From Arenimonas malthae CC-JY-1 (GTDB lineage: Bacteria; Pseudomonadota; Gammaproteobacteria; Xanthomonadales; Xanthomonadaceae): a stretch of DNA of 36,389 nt. Shown here piece by piece: positions 7,339 through 18,848 of the stretch (positions within the stretch are counted from its first letter, which is position 1; every line of letters begins with the position of its first letter). The notes beneath the pieces are model-generated. The model saw only the letters and a list, made by a program, of their open reading frames with translations, was not told the origin of the DNA and ran no database searches. Location: NCBI RefSeq assembly GCF_000747075.1, contig NZ_AVCH01000133.1:1-36389 (forward strand). Reading direction: 5' to 3'. The translations under genes were made by a program, and so were the position numbers.

Positions 7339-9416
7339 GGCCCGTCCAGCAGGTCCGTTTCACGGGCCGTGTGGAAGTGTCGCTTGAACGGCACCTCGCC
7401 CGTCTTCGCTTCGCCCAGCTCCTGCGCGTAACGATGGCCCGCGTACACCGCGTGGGCGATGAGGCCCGGCGCCAGCGCGTCGCCGATGCAGTCCACGCTT
7501 TGGATGCCGGCGTCGGCCCACTCGGCTTCGCGGGCCTTCAGCGCGTGGAAAAGTTCGTCGTTCGGCAGGCGCGCGGTGACGGTGAGCAGCGCGTCCACGT
7601 CCAGCGTTGAAGTGGCATCGGACCACACGTCTTCCAGCACCAGCGTGCGCCCGGCGAAACCGGTGATGTTGGTCGACACGCGGATCTCCACGCCCAGCGC
7701 CGCCAGCCGCTTGCGCACGTGCCGGTATTCCAGCGTGTAGGCGCCCCAGGACGCCGGCGTGTCGTCGGGCGTGATGAAGACCACTCGGCAGCCCGCCTTC
7801 GCCAGCGCTTCGGCGGCGACGGTGGCGTAGTAGAAATAATCGTCGTCGAACACGGCCACGGTGCCGGTGGGCAGGCGGCCGTCCATCAGGTCGTCGGGCG
7901 TGAACACGGCCGGGTGCTCCGCCAGCCCGGGGATGCCCAGGCCGTTGCTGCGGCCGTACCCGTCGCGGCGCCAGCGGCAGCCGGTGGCCAGCACCACGTG
8001 CCGGGCGCCGAAGTCGAGCACGTCCTGCGCCGACATCGTCGAATCCAGGTACGTCGACACGTTCGGCAGCTTGCGGATCTGCCCCAGGCGCCAGTCGCGC
8101 ACGCGGCCCCATTCGGCCAGGCCGGGCAGGCGCGCCTCCCGGCTGACACGGCCGCCGAGCTCCTTCGAGGCCTCCGCCAGCGCCACCTCGTGGCCGCGCT
8201 GGCCCAGCGCCCGCGCCGCCTCCAGCCCGGCCGGGCCGCCGCCCACCACCAGCACGCGCGCGTCGGAGGCCCTGGGCGCGATGCGCTCGGGGTGCCAGCC
8301 CTTGCGCCACTCCTCGCCCATGCTCGGGTTCTGGGTGCAGCGGATGGGCGTGATGGTGTTGTCGCCGGTGATGCAGATGTTGCAGCCGATGCACTCGCGG
8401 ATGTCGTCGAACCGGCCTTCTTCGATCTTGCGCGGCAGGAAGGGATCGGCGATGGACGGGCGCGCGGCGCCAATGAAGTCCACCACGCCGCGGCGGACCT
8501 GGCTGACCATGGTGTCGGGCGAAGTGAAGCGGCCCACGCCCACCACCGGCTTGCTCGTCGCCTTCTTCACGAAGTCGATGAAGGGCTCCTGCGCGCCTTC
8601 CGGCGCGAAGCGCGAGGGCACGGAATCGTTGTACCAGGCGGCCACGTTCACGTCCCACAGGTCGGGCAGCTCGGCCAGCATGGCCACGATGTCGCGCGCC
8701 TCGGCCAGCTCCACGCCGCCCGGGCCCAGGAATTCGTCGGTGGCGAAACGCAGGGCCACGCCGCAGCGGTGGCCCACGGCCTCCTTCGTGTCCTGCAGCA
8801 CCTCGCGCAGCAGGCGCACGCGGTTCTCCAGCGAACCGCCGTATTCGTCGGTGCGCTGGTTGCGGCGCCGCTGCAGGAAGTGCATGGGCAGCGACAGGTC
8901 GTGCGCGGCGTAGACGTAGACGATGTCCATGCCGGCGCGCATGCCGCGCACGGCGGCGTCGCGGTGCCACTGGCGGTAGGCGCGGATGTCGGCCTTGTCC
9001 ATGGCCCGCGCCTGCGCCGGGTAGCCGTACTTCGAGGGCTGGTGCGAAGGCGCCAGCAGCACCTCGCGGGAGTACAGGTTCGAAGCGGTGGGACCGTTGT
9101 GGCTGAGCTCGATGGCGGCCAGCGCGCCAAACGCGTGCACCTTGTCGGCCATGAGCGAAAGCGCGGGGATGTCCCGGTCGTCCCACAGCCGCGCCTCGAC
9201 GTAGGGCGTGAGGTCGGAGCTGGGGTGGATTTCGCATTCCTCGGTGGAGATCACCGCCCAGCCGCCCTCGGCCTTCGCCTCGCGCATGGCGGCGTGCGCC
9301 AGCGGCATCTGGTGGCCCATGCCGTTGCAGTGCGGCACCTGGAAGAAACGGTTCTTCGCCACCACCGGGCCGATGCGCACCGGCTCGAACAGGATGTCGT
9401 AGCGCGGGTCACGCAT
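7335..9416 (-). CDS. Trimethylamine-dehydrogenase-family FMN/[4Fe-4S] oxidoreductase
   Basis: The 693-residue protein matches trimethylamine dehydrogenase (TMADH) along its whole length. An old-yellow-enzyme barrel (about 1-330) is followed by cluster ligands Cys342, Cys345, Cys348 and Cys360, then an ADP/NAD-binding half (VLVVGGGPAGLEAARAL onward). Cys30 in QVPHC matches the cysteine that covalently holds FMN. The family dehydrogenates N-methylated amines, releasing formaldehyde or an imine, and includes dimethylamine dehydrogenase and N-methylproline demethylase. The aromatic substrate pocket of TMADH is not conserved: its Tyr60 is Glu60 here and Trp355 is absent, while Trp264 is kept. The substrate is therefore not simply trimethylamine. 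The start ATG 9416 is chosen because MRDPRYDILFEP aligns with the family N-terminus. It overlaps the permease stop by 8 nt. Confidence 0.88.
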   Translation of the reverse strand: MRDPRYDILFEPVRIGPVVAKNRFFQVPHCNGMGHQMPLAHAAMREAKAEGGWAVISTEECEIHPSSDLTPYVEARLWDDRDIPALSLMADKVHAFGALAAIELSHNGPTASNLYSREVLLAPSHQPSKYGYPAQARAMDKADIRAYRQWHRDAAVRGMRAGMDIVYVYAAHDLSLPMHFLQRRRNQRTDEYGGSLENRVRLLREVLQDTKEAVGHRCGVALRFATDEFLGPGGVELAEARDIVAMLAELPDLWDVNVAAWYNDSVPSRFAPEGAQEPFIDFVKKATSKPVVGVGRFTSPDTMVSQVRRGVVDFIGAARPSIADPFLPRKIEEGRFDDIRECIGCNICITGDNTITPIRCTQNPSMGEEWRKGWHPERIAPRASDARVLVVGGGPAGLEAARALGQRGHEVALAEASKELGGRVSREARLPGLAEWGRVRDWRLGQIRKLPNVSTYLDSTMSAQDVLDFGARHVVLATGCRWRRDGYGRSNGLGIPGLAEHPAVFTPDDLMDGRLPTGTVAVFDDDYFYYATVAAEALAKAGCRVVFITPDDTPASWGAYTLEYRHVRKRLAALGVEIRVSTNITGFAGRTLVLEDVWSDATSTLDVDALLTVTARLPNDELFHALKAREAEWADAGIQSVDCIGDALAPGLIAHAVYAGHRYAQELGEAKTGEVPFKRHFHTARETDLLDGP

Positions 9417-10713
9417 GGCCGGCGACCTTCTTCGGGCGAAGGCGCAGGAAGGCATACAGCGGCAGGCCCGCCACCGCCAGCACCAGCGCCCACAGGAAGG
9501 GCTCGCGGCCCATGCCGACGAAGGCGAACACCACGAAGGCCAGGGCCAGCACCGAGGCCACCAGCATGCCCGTGCGGATGCCGCCGCCGCGGCGCCAGGT
9601 CACCACCAGCGCCAGCGAGCAGCAGGCGTACAGCGGCAGGTTGGCGGCGGTGACCACGGTGGTGAGGAAGGTGAAACCGGCCACCAGGGTCTTGCTGTAG
9701 CTCATCAGCACCATCGCGCTGCCCAGCAGGCCCGTCACCAGCAGGGCGCGGCCCGGCGCACCGGCGCGGTTCGAAGAAGCCAGGAAAGCCGGCAGCACGC
9801 CGTGGCCGGCCATGGTGCGGGTGAGCTCGCCCACCAGCAGGGTCCAGCCGTTGAGCGCGCCCAGGCCCGACACCACCACGAACAGCGCCAGCCAGCGCCC
9901 GGAGCCATCGCCGCCGAACAGCGACATCAGCAGCGCGAACGGCGCGCTCGATTCGGCCAGCTGCGCCTCGGGAATCAGCAGCAGCGGCACGGTGGAAACG
10001 ATGAGGTAGATCACCGCCACCACCAGCGTGCCCACCAGCGTGGCGCGCGGGATGGTGATGCCCGGGTCGCGCACCTTCGAGGCCGGCACCGTGGCCGATT
10101 CGATGCCCAGCATGGCGAACAGCGCGATGGTGGCCGCCGACATCGTGGCGCCCAGCGTGATGGCCGGCGTCGGCGGGTGCGCCACGTATTCGCCCGGCGT
10201 GGTGAACAGCACCCAGGCGCCCAGCGCCGCCACCGCCACCATCGGCAGCAGCTTGAGGCCGGTGGTGACGATCTGCACCGCGCCACCGCTGCGCACCCCG
10301 GCGGAGTTGATGGCCACGAACACCCACAGCAGCACCAGCGCGCACAGCGACGGATGCAGCACCACCAGCTCCGGGAACACCGCCTGCAGGTAGCCCACCA
10401 CGCCGGTGGCCAGCGCCGCGTTGGTGATCCACAGCGACACCCAGTAGCACCACAGCGCCACGTAGGCCGGCAGTTCGCCCAGGGTGGAGCGCACGTAGCC
10501 GTAGGGCCCCTCGGCCTGCGGCAGCTCGCGCGCCAGGTGCGCGAACACCCGCGCCAGCGCCAGGCAGCCCAGCACCACCACCACCCAGCCGATCAGGGCG
10601 TTGAGCCCGAACGGCGCCAGCGAGGCCGGCAGCAGGAAGATGCCCATGCCGATGGTGTTGCCCACCACGAGGGCGGTGCAGGTCCAGAAACCGATCTTCT
10701 TGGTGTCGTTCAT
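9409..10713 (-). CDS. APC-superfamily amino acid/amine permease
   Basis: The 434-residue polytopic membrane protein has about 12 hydrophobic segments. The first contains VVGNTIGMGIFLLP, the unwound-helix motif of the AdiC/PotE branch of the APC superfamily, which moves basic amino acids, polyamines or related cations, often by exchange. Other family landmarks are PQAEGPYGYVR and AMLGIESATVPASKVRDPGITIPRAT. It is gene 3 of the operon between the secreted amidohydrolase and the TMADH-like enzyme. It most likely imports the amine or amino acid processed by those enzymes. Its ribosome-binding site is weak, and the 17-bp gap to the upstream gene suggests translational re-initiation. Confidence 0.88.
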   Translation of the reverse strand: MNDTKKIGFWTCTALVVGNTIGMGIFLLPASLAPFGLNALIGWVVVVLGCLALARVFAHLARELPQAEGPYGYVRSTLGELPAYVALWCYWVSLWITNAALATGVVGYLQAVFPELVVLHPSLCALVLLWVFVAINSAGVRSGGAVQIVTTGLKLLPMVAVAALGAWVLFTTPGEYVAHPPTPAITLGATMSAATIALFAMLGIESATVPASKVRDPGITIPRATLVGTLVVAVIYLIVSTVPLLLIPEAQLAESSAPFALLMSLFGGDGSGRWLALFVVVSGLGALNGWTLLVGELTRTMAGHGVLPAFLASSNRAGAPGRALLVTGLLGSAMVLMSYSKTLVAGFTFLTTVVTAANLPLYACCSLALVVTWRRGGGIRTGMLVASVLALAFVVFAFVGMGREPFLWALVLAVAGLPLYAFLRLRPKKVAGHA

Positions 10714-10730
10714 CCAGGGTCCGGAAAGGG

Positions 10731-12020
10731 TCAGGGCATCGGAACGGGGTCGCCGGCCTTCACCACGCCGCGAACATGCTCGCGCTCAAGGCAGGTGATG
10801 TCGGACAGCGGGTTGCAGGCCACGGCCACCAGGTCGGCGGCCTTGCCCACGGTGATCGAGCCCAGCGTGGCCTCCTGGCCCAGCAGGCGCGCGGAATCGA
10901 GCGTGGCCGAGCGCAGGGCCTGCAGCGGCGTCATGCCATGCCGCACCATGTAGGCGAACTGGCGGCCGTTGTCGCCGTGCGGGTAGACGCCGGCGTCGGT
11001 GCCGTAGGCGTTGTTCACGCCGGCGGCCACGGCCTTGCGGAAGCCGGCGCGCTGGGCGTCGGTGGTTTCGGTGTTCTTGCGCAGGATCTCTTCCGACCAG
11101 CCGTCGCGGCGGCCGACGGCGTCGATGTAGTCGCCGTTGTAGATGTCGGCCACCAGCCAGGTGCCGTGTTTTTTCATTTCGGCGATGGCGGCGTCGTCCA
11201 TCAGCGAACCGTGTTCGATGCTGCGGGCGCCGGCGCGGGCCGCGGCGGCGATGCCTTCGGCGCCGTGGGCGTGCGCGGCCACCCAGCTGCCACGCGCGGC
11301 CGCCGCTTCCACGGCAGCGCGCACTTCGGCTTCGGAGTATTCCGACTGGCCCGGCTCGGTGCCGGCGGTGAGCACGGCGCCGGTGGCGATGACCTTGATG
11401 AAGTCGGCGCCGCCGTCCAGGAAACGATCCACCGCGCTGCGCACCTGCGCTTCATCGTCGGCCACGCCGACGCGGAGCTCGGGCGTCACCACGCTGCCTT
11501 CCGGCAGGCCGGTGAGCTCGCCGCCGCCGCCGGTGACGGTGACGTAACCGCCGGCCACGAACATTCGCGGGCCCGGCACCAGGCCCTGGTTGATGGCGTC
11601 GCGCAGGGCCACGTCGGCGAAGCCGCGGTAGGCGCCCACGTCGCGCACGGTGGTGAAGCCGGCGCGCAGGGTGGCGGCGGCGTTGCGGGCACCGACGAAG
11701 GCGGCGCGGGCCGGGGTGGCCTTGAGCGGCGCGGCCAGGTCGGCGCTCTGGTCTTCTTCGGCCAGGTGGGTGTGCATGTCCATCAGGCCCGGCACCACCA
11801 CGTGCGCGGACCAGTCGAGCAGGCGCGCACCTTCGGGCGCATCGCCGGTCCAGGGCGCGATGGCGGCGATGCGGCCGTCGCGCACTGTGATGGCCTGGTC
11901 GGCACGAATCTCGCCGGTTTCCACGTCCACCACGTGGCCGGCGCGCACCAGCAGGTCCTGCGCGGCGGCCGGCGCCGCCAGTGCGACCGCCAGGGTCATC
12001 GCCAGGCCGGCGCGCCTCAC
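10731..12020 (-). CDS. Secreted amidohydrolase-superfamily metallohydrolase, prolidase/imidazolonepropionase-like
   Basis: The 429-residue product is a signal-peptide-bearing TIM-barrel metal hydrolase. The metal ligands are His83/His85 in DMHTH, carbamylated-lysine candidate Lys209 in FIKVIATG, His250 or His252 in HAHG, His270 in IEHG and Asp342 in GTDAG. Close relatives hydrolyse Xaa-Pro dipeptides or cyclic amides in the periplasm. I chose GTG 12020 because it makes a GTGA overlap with the Rieske stop and gives a clean signal peptide (MRRAGLAMTLAVALAAPAAA-QD). A downstream ATG at 11999 would truncate the positive n-region. It may release the proline- or betaine-like compound used by the rest of the operon; that is inference. 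Confidence 0.85.
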   Translation of the reverse strand: MRRAGLAMTLAVALAAPAAAQDLLVRAGHVVDVETGEIRADQAITVRDGRIAAIAPWTGDAPEGARLLDWSAHVVVPGLMDMHTHLAEEDQSADLAAPLKATPARAAFVGARNAAATLRAGFTTVRDVGAYRGFADVALRDAINQGLVPGPRMFVAGGYVTVTGGGGELTGLPEGSVVTPELRVGVADDEAQVRSAVDRFLDGGADFIKVIATGAVLTAGTEPGQSEYSEAEVRAAVEAAAARGSWVAAHAHGAEGIAAAARAGARSIEHGSLMDDAAIAEMKKHGTWLVADIYNGDYIDAVGRRDGWSEEILRKNTETTDAQRAGFRKAVAAGVNNAYGTDAGVYPHGDNGRQFAYMVRHGMTPLQALRSATLDSARLLGQEATLGSITVGKAADLVAVACNPLSDITCLEREHVRGVVKAGDPVPMP

Positions 12021-13084
12021 GCGGCATCCCCCGCGGCGGCGTAGGCCGCGCGCAGCTGGTTGTGGAACAGCCACAGCGCGCTCTCACGCTTGGGGCACAG
12101 CCGGCCGGCCTCGTAGGTGCCCGACACCAGGCCCTTCTGCACCGCTTCGCAGATGGTGATGTCCTCGGCCTGCACCTCGTCGCTGAAGGCCTGGTCGTTG
12201 GCAATGCGGGCCTGGGCCTGCTCGTCCTGGGCGTAGTAGTAGTCGAACTCCACCCGGCAGCGGCCGGGGCCCAGCGGCAGGATGCGGTTGGTCTGCAGGC
12301 GGCCCGGCATGATGTTGAGCATCACGTTCGGGTAGACGAAGTAGTAGAAGGCTTCGCCGTCGCCATAGATGTCGCCGCTGTTGCGCAGCGGCGAGTGCTG
12401 CAGCGAATGCCAGGGGAAGAGTTCGGTGTCGTAGACGCGGTAGTCCAGCACCTTCGACAGCCCCGGGTGCACGTGCGGCAGGTGGTAGCCCTCCAGGAAG
12501 TTGTCGATGTAAACCTTCCAGTTGCAGGCGATGTCGTAGCTGTCGCGGCGCAGGAAGCGCATGGCGGCCAGGTCGATGGGCGCGATACGTTCGGTGATGC
12601 CGGCGTACACCTCCTCGAAGGGTGGCACGTTGTCGCTCAGCGCCACGAACACCAGGCCCTGCCACTCCACCACCCGCAGCGGCGGCAGGCGGATGGCCGA
12701 CACGTCGAAATCCGCCGCGCCCTGCATTTCCGGCGCCGAGCGCAGCTGGCCCTCGAGCGTGTAGCTCCAGCCGTGGTACTTGCAGTGCAGTGCGCGGGCG
12801 CCCTTGCCGTTGCACAGCGCCAGCGGGCCGGCGCGGTGGCGGCAGACGTTGGGGAAGGCGCGCAGCACGCCGTCCTGGCCGCGCACCACGATCACCGGCA
12901 CGTCGCCCACCTGCTCCACCACGTGGTCGCCCGGCTCGGCCAGCTGGCCCTGGTGCGCCACCAGCTGCCAGCTGCGTGCGAATACCGCACGTTTTTCCAT
13001 CGCCAGCATGGCCTCGCCGACATAGAAGCGCGCGGGCAGCGCGGTGGCGGATTCAAGCGCGGTGATCTTGTCGGGTGTGTGCAT
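12017..13084 (-). CDS. Rieske non-heme iron oxygenase, quaternary-amine type
   Basis: The 355-residue protein is a Rieske oxygenase alpha subunit. The [2Fe-2S] site is Cys81-x-His83 and Cys101-x2-His104. The mononuclear iron site is His201 and His206 in EGYHLPHVHP, with Asp308 as the likely third ligand. The usual bridging Asp is replaced by Glu198. The NWKVYIDNFLEGYH region resembles choline monooxygenase and other oxygenases acting on betaines (stachydrine, glycine betaine, carnitine) more than aromatic-ring dioxygenases. It is the first gene of a five-gene operon. No reductase or ferredoxin partner is in the window, so electrons must come from a protein encoded elsewhere. Confidence 0.85.
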   Translation of the reverse strand: MHTPDKITALESATALPARFYVGEAMLAMEKRAVFARSWQLVAHQGQLAEPGDHVVEQVGDVPVIVVRGQDGVLRAFPNVCRHRAGPLALCNGKGARALHCKYHGWSYTLEGQLRSAPEMQGAADFDVSAIRLPPLRVVEWQGLVFVALSDNVPPFEEVYAGITERIAPIDLAAMRFLRRDSYDIACNWKVYIDNFLEGYHLPHVHPGLSKVLDYRVYDTELFPWHSLQHSPLRNSGDIYGDGEAFYYFVYPNVMLNIMPGRLQTNRILPLGPGRCRVEFDYYYAQDEQAQARIANDQAFSDEVQAEDITICEAVQKGLVSGTYEAGRLCPKRESALWLFHNQLRAAYAAAGDAA

Positions 13085-13141
13085 GGGGCCTGCCGGGTTC
13101 GATTAAGCTTCGGGTGGTACCGCCATCCTCGGGGAGAAACC

Positions 13142-14281
13142 ATGGTCCGCGCCAGCCTGCTGCTGCTTGCCCTCGCCACCGGCGCCTCGGCGGCCGAACC
13201 CCGGGCGCGCGACCTGGGCATTCCCTTCGAGGGCCAGCCCGGCCCGCTCAACGCCATCACCGACGTGGCCGGGGTCACGGTGGGCCACGCCACGGTCGTC
13301 CGCGACGAGGCCGACGGCCGCAAGGTGCGCACCGGCGTCACCGCCGTGCTGCCGCGCGGACAGGCCAGCGCGGCCACGCCGGTGTTCGGCGGCTGGTTCG
13401 CGCTCAACGGCAACGGCGAGATGACCGGCACCGCCTGGCTGGAGGAATCGGGCCAGCTGGAAGGCCCGGTGATGCTCACCAACACCCACAGCGTAGGCGT
13501 GGTGCGCGACGCCGTCATCGCCGAACGCGTGCGCGCCGGCGGCGCCGACGCCACCGGCTACTGGTGGTCGCTGCCGGTGGTGGCGGAAACCTGGGACGGG
13601 CACCTCAACGACATCAACGGCTTCCACGTGACCCCGGCGCACGTGGCCGAGGCCCTTCGGGGCGCGAAGGGCGGCCCCGTGGCCGAGGGCAACGTGGGCG
13701 GCGGCACCGGCATGGTCTGCCACGAATTCAAGTGCGGCATCGGCACCGCCTCGCGGGTGCGCGGCAACTACACCGTGGGCGTGCTGGTGCAGGCGAACTA
13801 CGGCCTGCGCGACAGCCTGCGCATCGCCGGCGTGCCGGTGGGCCAGTTCCTGCGCAATGACCGCGTGTACACCGAACCCAACCCGCTGGCCGGCGACACC
13901 GGCTCGATCATCATCATCGTGGCCACCGACGCGCCCCTGCTGCCGCACCAGCTCAAGCGCCTGGCCCGCCGCGCCAGCCTGGGCCTGGCGCGTTTGGGCA
14001 GCTACGCCGGCAACGGCTCGGGCGACATCTTCGTGGCCTTCTCCACCGCCAATGCCGAAGCGCTCGACGGCGGCGAACTCGAGCAGGCGCGCTTCGTCGG
14101 CAACGACCGCATGGACCCGCTGTTCGAAGCCACGGTGCAGGCCACCGAAGAAGCCATCACCAACGCCATGGTGGCCGCGCGCGACATGCAGGGCCACGGC
14201 GGCAACTACGCCAGGGCCATCGACCACGCCGCGCTGGTGGAAGTCCTGCGCCAGCACCGGCGGCTCGCGCCGGGCAAGTGA
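13142..14281 (+). CDS. Secreted DmpA/BapA-type aminopeptidase (P1, family S58)
   Basis: The 379-residue protein begins with a signal peptide (cleavage near ASAAEP). It is a self-cleaving N-terminal-nucleophile peptidase. The processing site is Gly254-Ser255 in GDTGSIIIIVATDAPL, with Ser255 becoming the nucleophile, as at Gly249-Ser250 in DmpA. Other family marks are PGPLNAITDVAGVTVGH, GGWFALNGNGEMTG and NVGGGTGM. Family members release N-terminal D- or L-amino acids or, in the BapA branch, beta-amino acids from beta-peptides. GGGGAG lies 5 nt before ATG 13142. The gene diverges from the Rieske operon (57-bp gap) and converges with the S9 peptidase gene (14-bp gap). It is a plausible supplier of beta-amino acids for the pathway to its right. 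Confidence 0.9.
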   Translation: MVRASLLLLALATGASAAEPRARDLGIPFEGQPGPLNAITDVAGVTVGHATVVRDEADGRKVRTGVTAVLPRGQASAATPVFGGWFALNGNGEMTGTAWLEESGQLEGPVMLTNTHSVGVVRDAVIAERVRAGGADATGYWWSLPVVAETWDGHLNDINGFHVTPAHVAEALRGAKGGPVAEGNVGGGTGMVCHEFKCGIGTASRVRGNYTVGVLVQANYGLRDSLRIAGVPVGQFLRNDRVYTEPNPLAGDTGSIIIIVATDAPLLPHQLKRLARRASLGLARLGSYAGNGSGDIFVAFSTANAEALDGGELEQARFVGNDRMDPLFEATVQATEEAITNAMVAARDMQGHGGNYARAIDHAALVEVLRQHRRLAPGK

Positions 14282-14295
14282 GGGCGCGGCGCGGT

Positions 14296-16322
<2,027 letters not shown>

Positions 16323-16326
<4 letters not shown>

Positions 16327-18845
16327 TCGTCGCGTCCTTCGGCCAGGCGGGCGTAACGCGCGCGGGCGGCGCGCAGGTAGTCGAGCGTGGCGTCGAATTC
16401 GCCCGCGCCGTTGAAGTCGGCTTCCCGCGCCGTGGCGTTGGCGATCACGCGGTCGAGCCAGGCGGTGAAATAGGCCGCGTCGCCCTGCACGTTTTCGCTG
16501 GCGCGGCCGCGGCCGATCCACACCGGGTTGGTGGTGGCGTACGGATACAGGTCGAGCACGCCGGGGTCGGCCTGGTCGTTCCAGGCGCGCAGCAGCAGCC
16601 AGCCGTCGCCGAGATCGAGTTCGCCTTCGGCGTCGAGCGTGCGTCGGTCGCCCTCCAGTTCGAAGGCCTTCACCACGCGGCCGTTGTGCACCAGTTCCAG
16701 GTGCTGCACCGGCACCGGCGAGCGCAGCGCCAGGCGGAAGGCATGTTTGCCTGCCGGCAGTTCGGCGCCCGGCTTGCGGCCGTCCACCAGCAGGCCCAGC
16801 AGCGGGCCGTTGCTGGCGAAGCCTTCGCCTTTGCGCAGCGCGGCCAGCGCGGTCTCCGGGTCGCGGCTGCCGGCCGTGTCCAGGAACACGCGGTTCATGC
16901 CGACCGGGCCGCGCAGCGAGGCGTAGTTCGCCATGGCGTCGGTGCCGGCGCCGGCGGCGACGCGCAGGCCCAGGTTGAGCAGGCGGTACCAGACGCCGGC
17001 GGTGGCGCGGTGGTCGGAGAAACCAACGACCTCGATGTAGTCCGCCTTGCGGTGCATGGCGTCCGCCGGCAGCTGGTGGCTCAGGCCGGTTTCCTTCGCC
17101 GGGTCCGGGTCCCAGTCGAAGGGATGCACGTAACCCACCAGCGCGCCCTGTTCGTGCGCGAGGTCGGCGATCACGCCGTTGTGCGGGTACGGGCTGGCCA
17201 GCGCCGTGTGCCGGTAAGCGGAGAAATCCGGCGTCAGGTAGTGGCTGCGCAGCTGCAGCAGGCCCAGGTGGCCCCAGAAACTGGTGTGGTACTCCTGGCC
17301 CTGCAGCAGGGTGACGACCGCGTTGCTGGCCGGGTCCACGCCCGGGCGGAAGGCGGCGATGTCGGGGATGCGCTCTTCCTTGTTCACCACCAGGTTGTGC
17401 ACGACGTCGAGGTCTTCGGCCTCGGCCTGGCGCACCAGGGTTTCCGGCGTGTGCCGGTAGTGGCCGCCGTAGTTCATGTGCACGTGCAGATCGGCGCTGA
17501 CGAAACCGCCGAACGCGGGCGGCAGCGGCTGCGCCTGCAGGTGGGCGATGAGGGGCTTGCCCGGGCCCGGCGCCACGTCCACTCGGGCATTCCACGGCAG
17601 GGTTTCGAAGCCGCGCCGCACCGTAACCTGCGCCGGCCCGGCGGGCAGCTGCAGGCGGCAAGGCGGCGCGCAGTGGAAATAGTGGGTTTCGGTTTTCTGC
17701 TGCGCGCGGTCGAAGCCGTCGTCGGCGTGCAGCCAGGCCCCGGCCGGGGCATGCGCGCGCCCGTCGCTGCCGGTGACCGACACGCGCGCCGGCACGCGCT
17801 GGCCGGCGCCGTCGCGGATGTCGAGCACCAGCGTGCCCTGCGGCGCCAGCGTCTCGCGGCGCGTGGCCTGCACGGTGTCCGTACGGCCGCCGATGACGTC
17901 CATCACCCGCAGCGTGGTGCCGCCGTCGCGGTTGTCGATGTAGGCGACGCGCTGGCCGTTGGGCGACCAGCGCGCATGACGCCGGTCGAATTCGCCGAAG
18001 CTCAGCGGAAGCGGCGCCGCGCCGTTCGGCGTGGTCAGCCAGAGCTGGTGCCACTGGCGGCCCCGGTAGCCGGAATACAGGAGGCGCTTGCCATCCGGCG
18101 CGAGCTCGGGGCGCGCGGCCCAGCTGGTTTCTTCGGCGTGGACGCGGCGGCGCGCGGCAGGGTCGGCCACGGGCACGGCCCACAGGTCGCCGCTGCCCCA
18201 GGCCACTTCCGGATTGGCGACGTAGTAGATCGTTTCGCCGTCGGGCGACCACGAGGGATTGATGGCGTGGTCCACCGGCGCGTAGTAGTAGCGGTCGATG
18301 CTGCTGCGGCGCTCGCCCAGCAGCGCGTGCACGTTCGTGAGGCCCGCGGGGCCGAGCTCGGCCACGTACAGGTTGAAGTTGCCGTTGCCGCGGGTGGATA
18401 CCCAGGCCAGCCGACGGCCGTCGGGCGAAATCCGCGGCTCCACGTTCACCGCGCCTTCGTCGGTCAGCCGCAACTCGCGACCGCTGCTCAGGTCCAGGCG
18501 CCACAGCTCCATGGCCGCGCCGTCGTAGCGGGTGAACACCACCGCGTTGCCATCGGGCGCGACGTCGGGCTGGTGGTCGTAGGCGCCACGCGGGTGCGTG
18601 AGCTCGGTGGCGAGGTCGTCGCCCAGCGCCTGGCGCCACAGCGAACCGCCCATGCTGTACACCAGCCCCTGGCCATCGGGCAGGAAAGCGGCGGCCGACG
18701 GGCCGGTGGTGAGCTGGGGCAGGTAGAGCTCGCGCCAGTAGTAGCTGTGCGGAACCTTGACCTGGTTGAGCACCGGTTCCCGCCCCGCCTGCGCCGCCGT
18801 GGCCAGCAGGAGGGCCGCGAGCAGCAAGGGGAGGCGGGCGCGCAT
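16323..18845 (-). CDS. Secreted beta-propeller / CehA-McbA-family metallohydrolase fusion
   Basis: The 840-residue protein has a signal peptide (ending near AAQAGREP). A TolB/PD40-type beta-propeller follows (about 40-330; repeats such as ISPDGRRLAWVS, WSPDGETIYYV and WSPNGQRVAYI). A beta-sandwich linker leads to a C-terminal PHP-like metal-hydrolase domain of the CehA/McbA type (about 450-750), with the metal motif DLHVHMNYGG and downstream YVHPFDW and GAGTDAMANY. CehA and McbA hydrolyse carbaryl esters, but the natural substrates of most members are unknown. It starts 3 bp after the stop of the upstream aminotransferase and overlaps the S9 gene downstream. I infer that it and the S9 protein act together in the periplasm. 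Confidence 0.82.
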
Positions 18846-18848
18846 GGC

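Noticed and set aside
7335-9416. True trimethylamine dehydrogenase
   Set aside because: Two of three aromatic pocket residues are not conserved, although the cofactor sites are.
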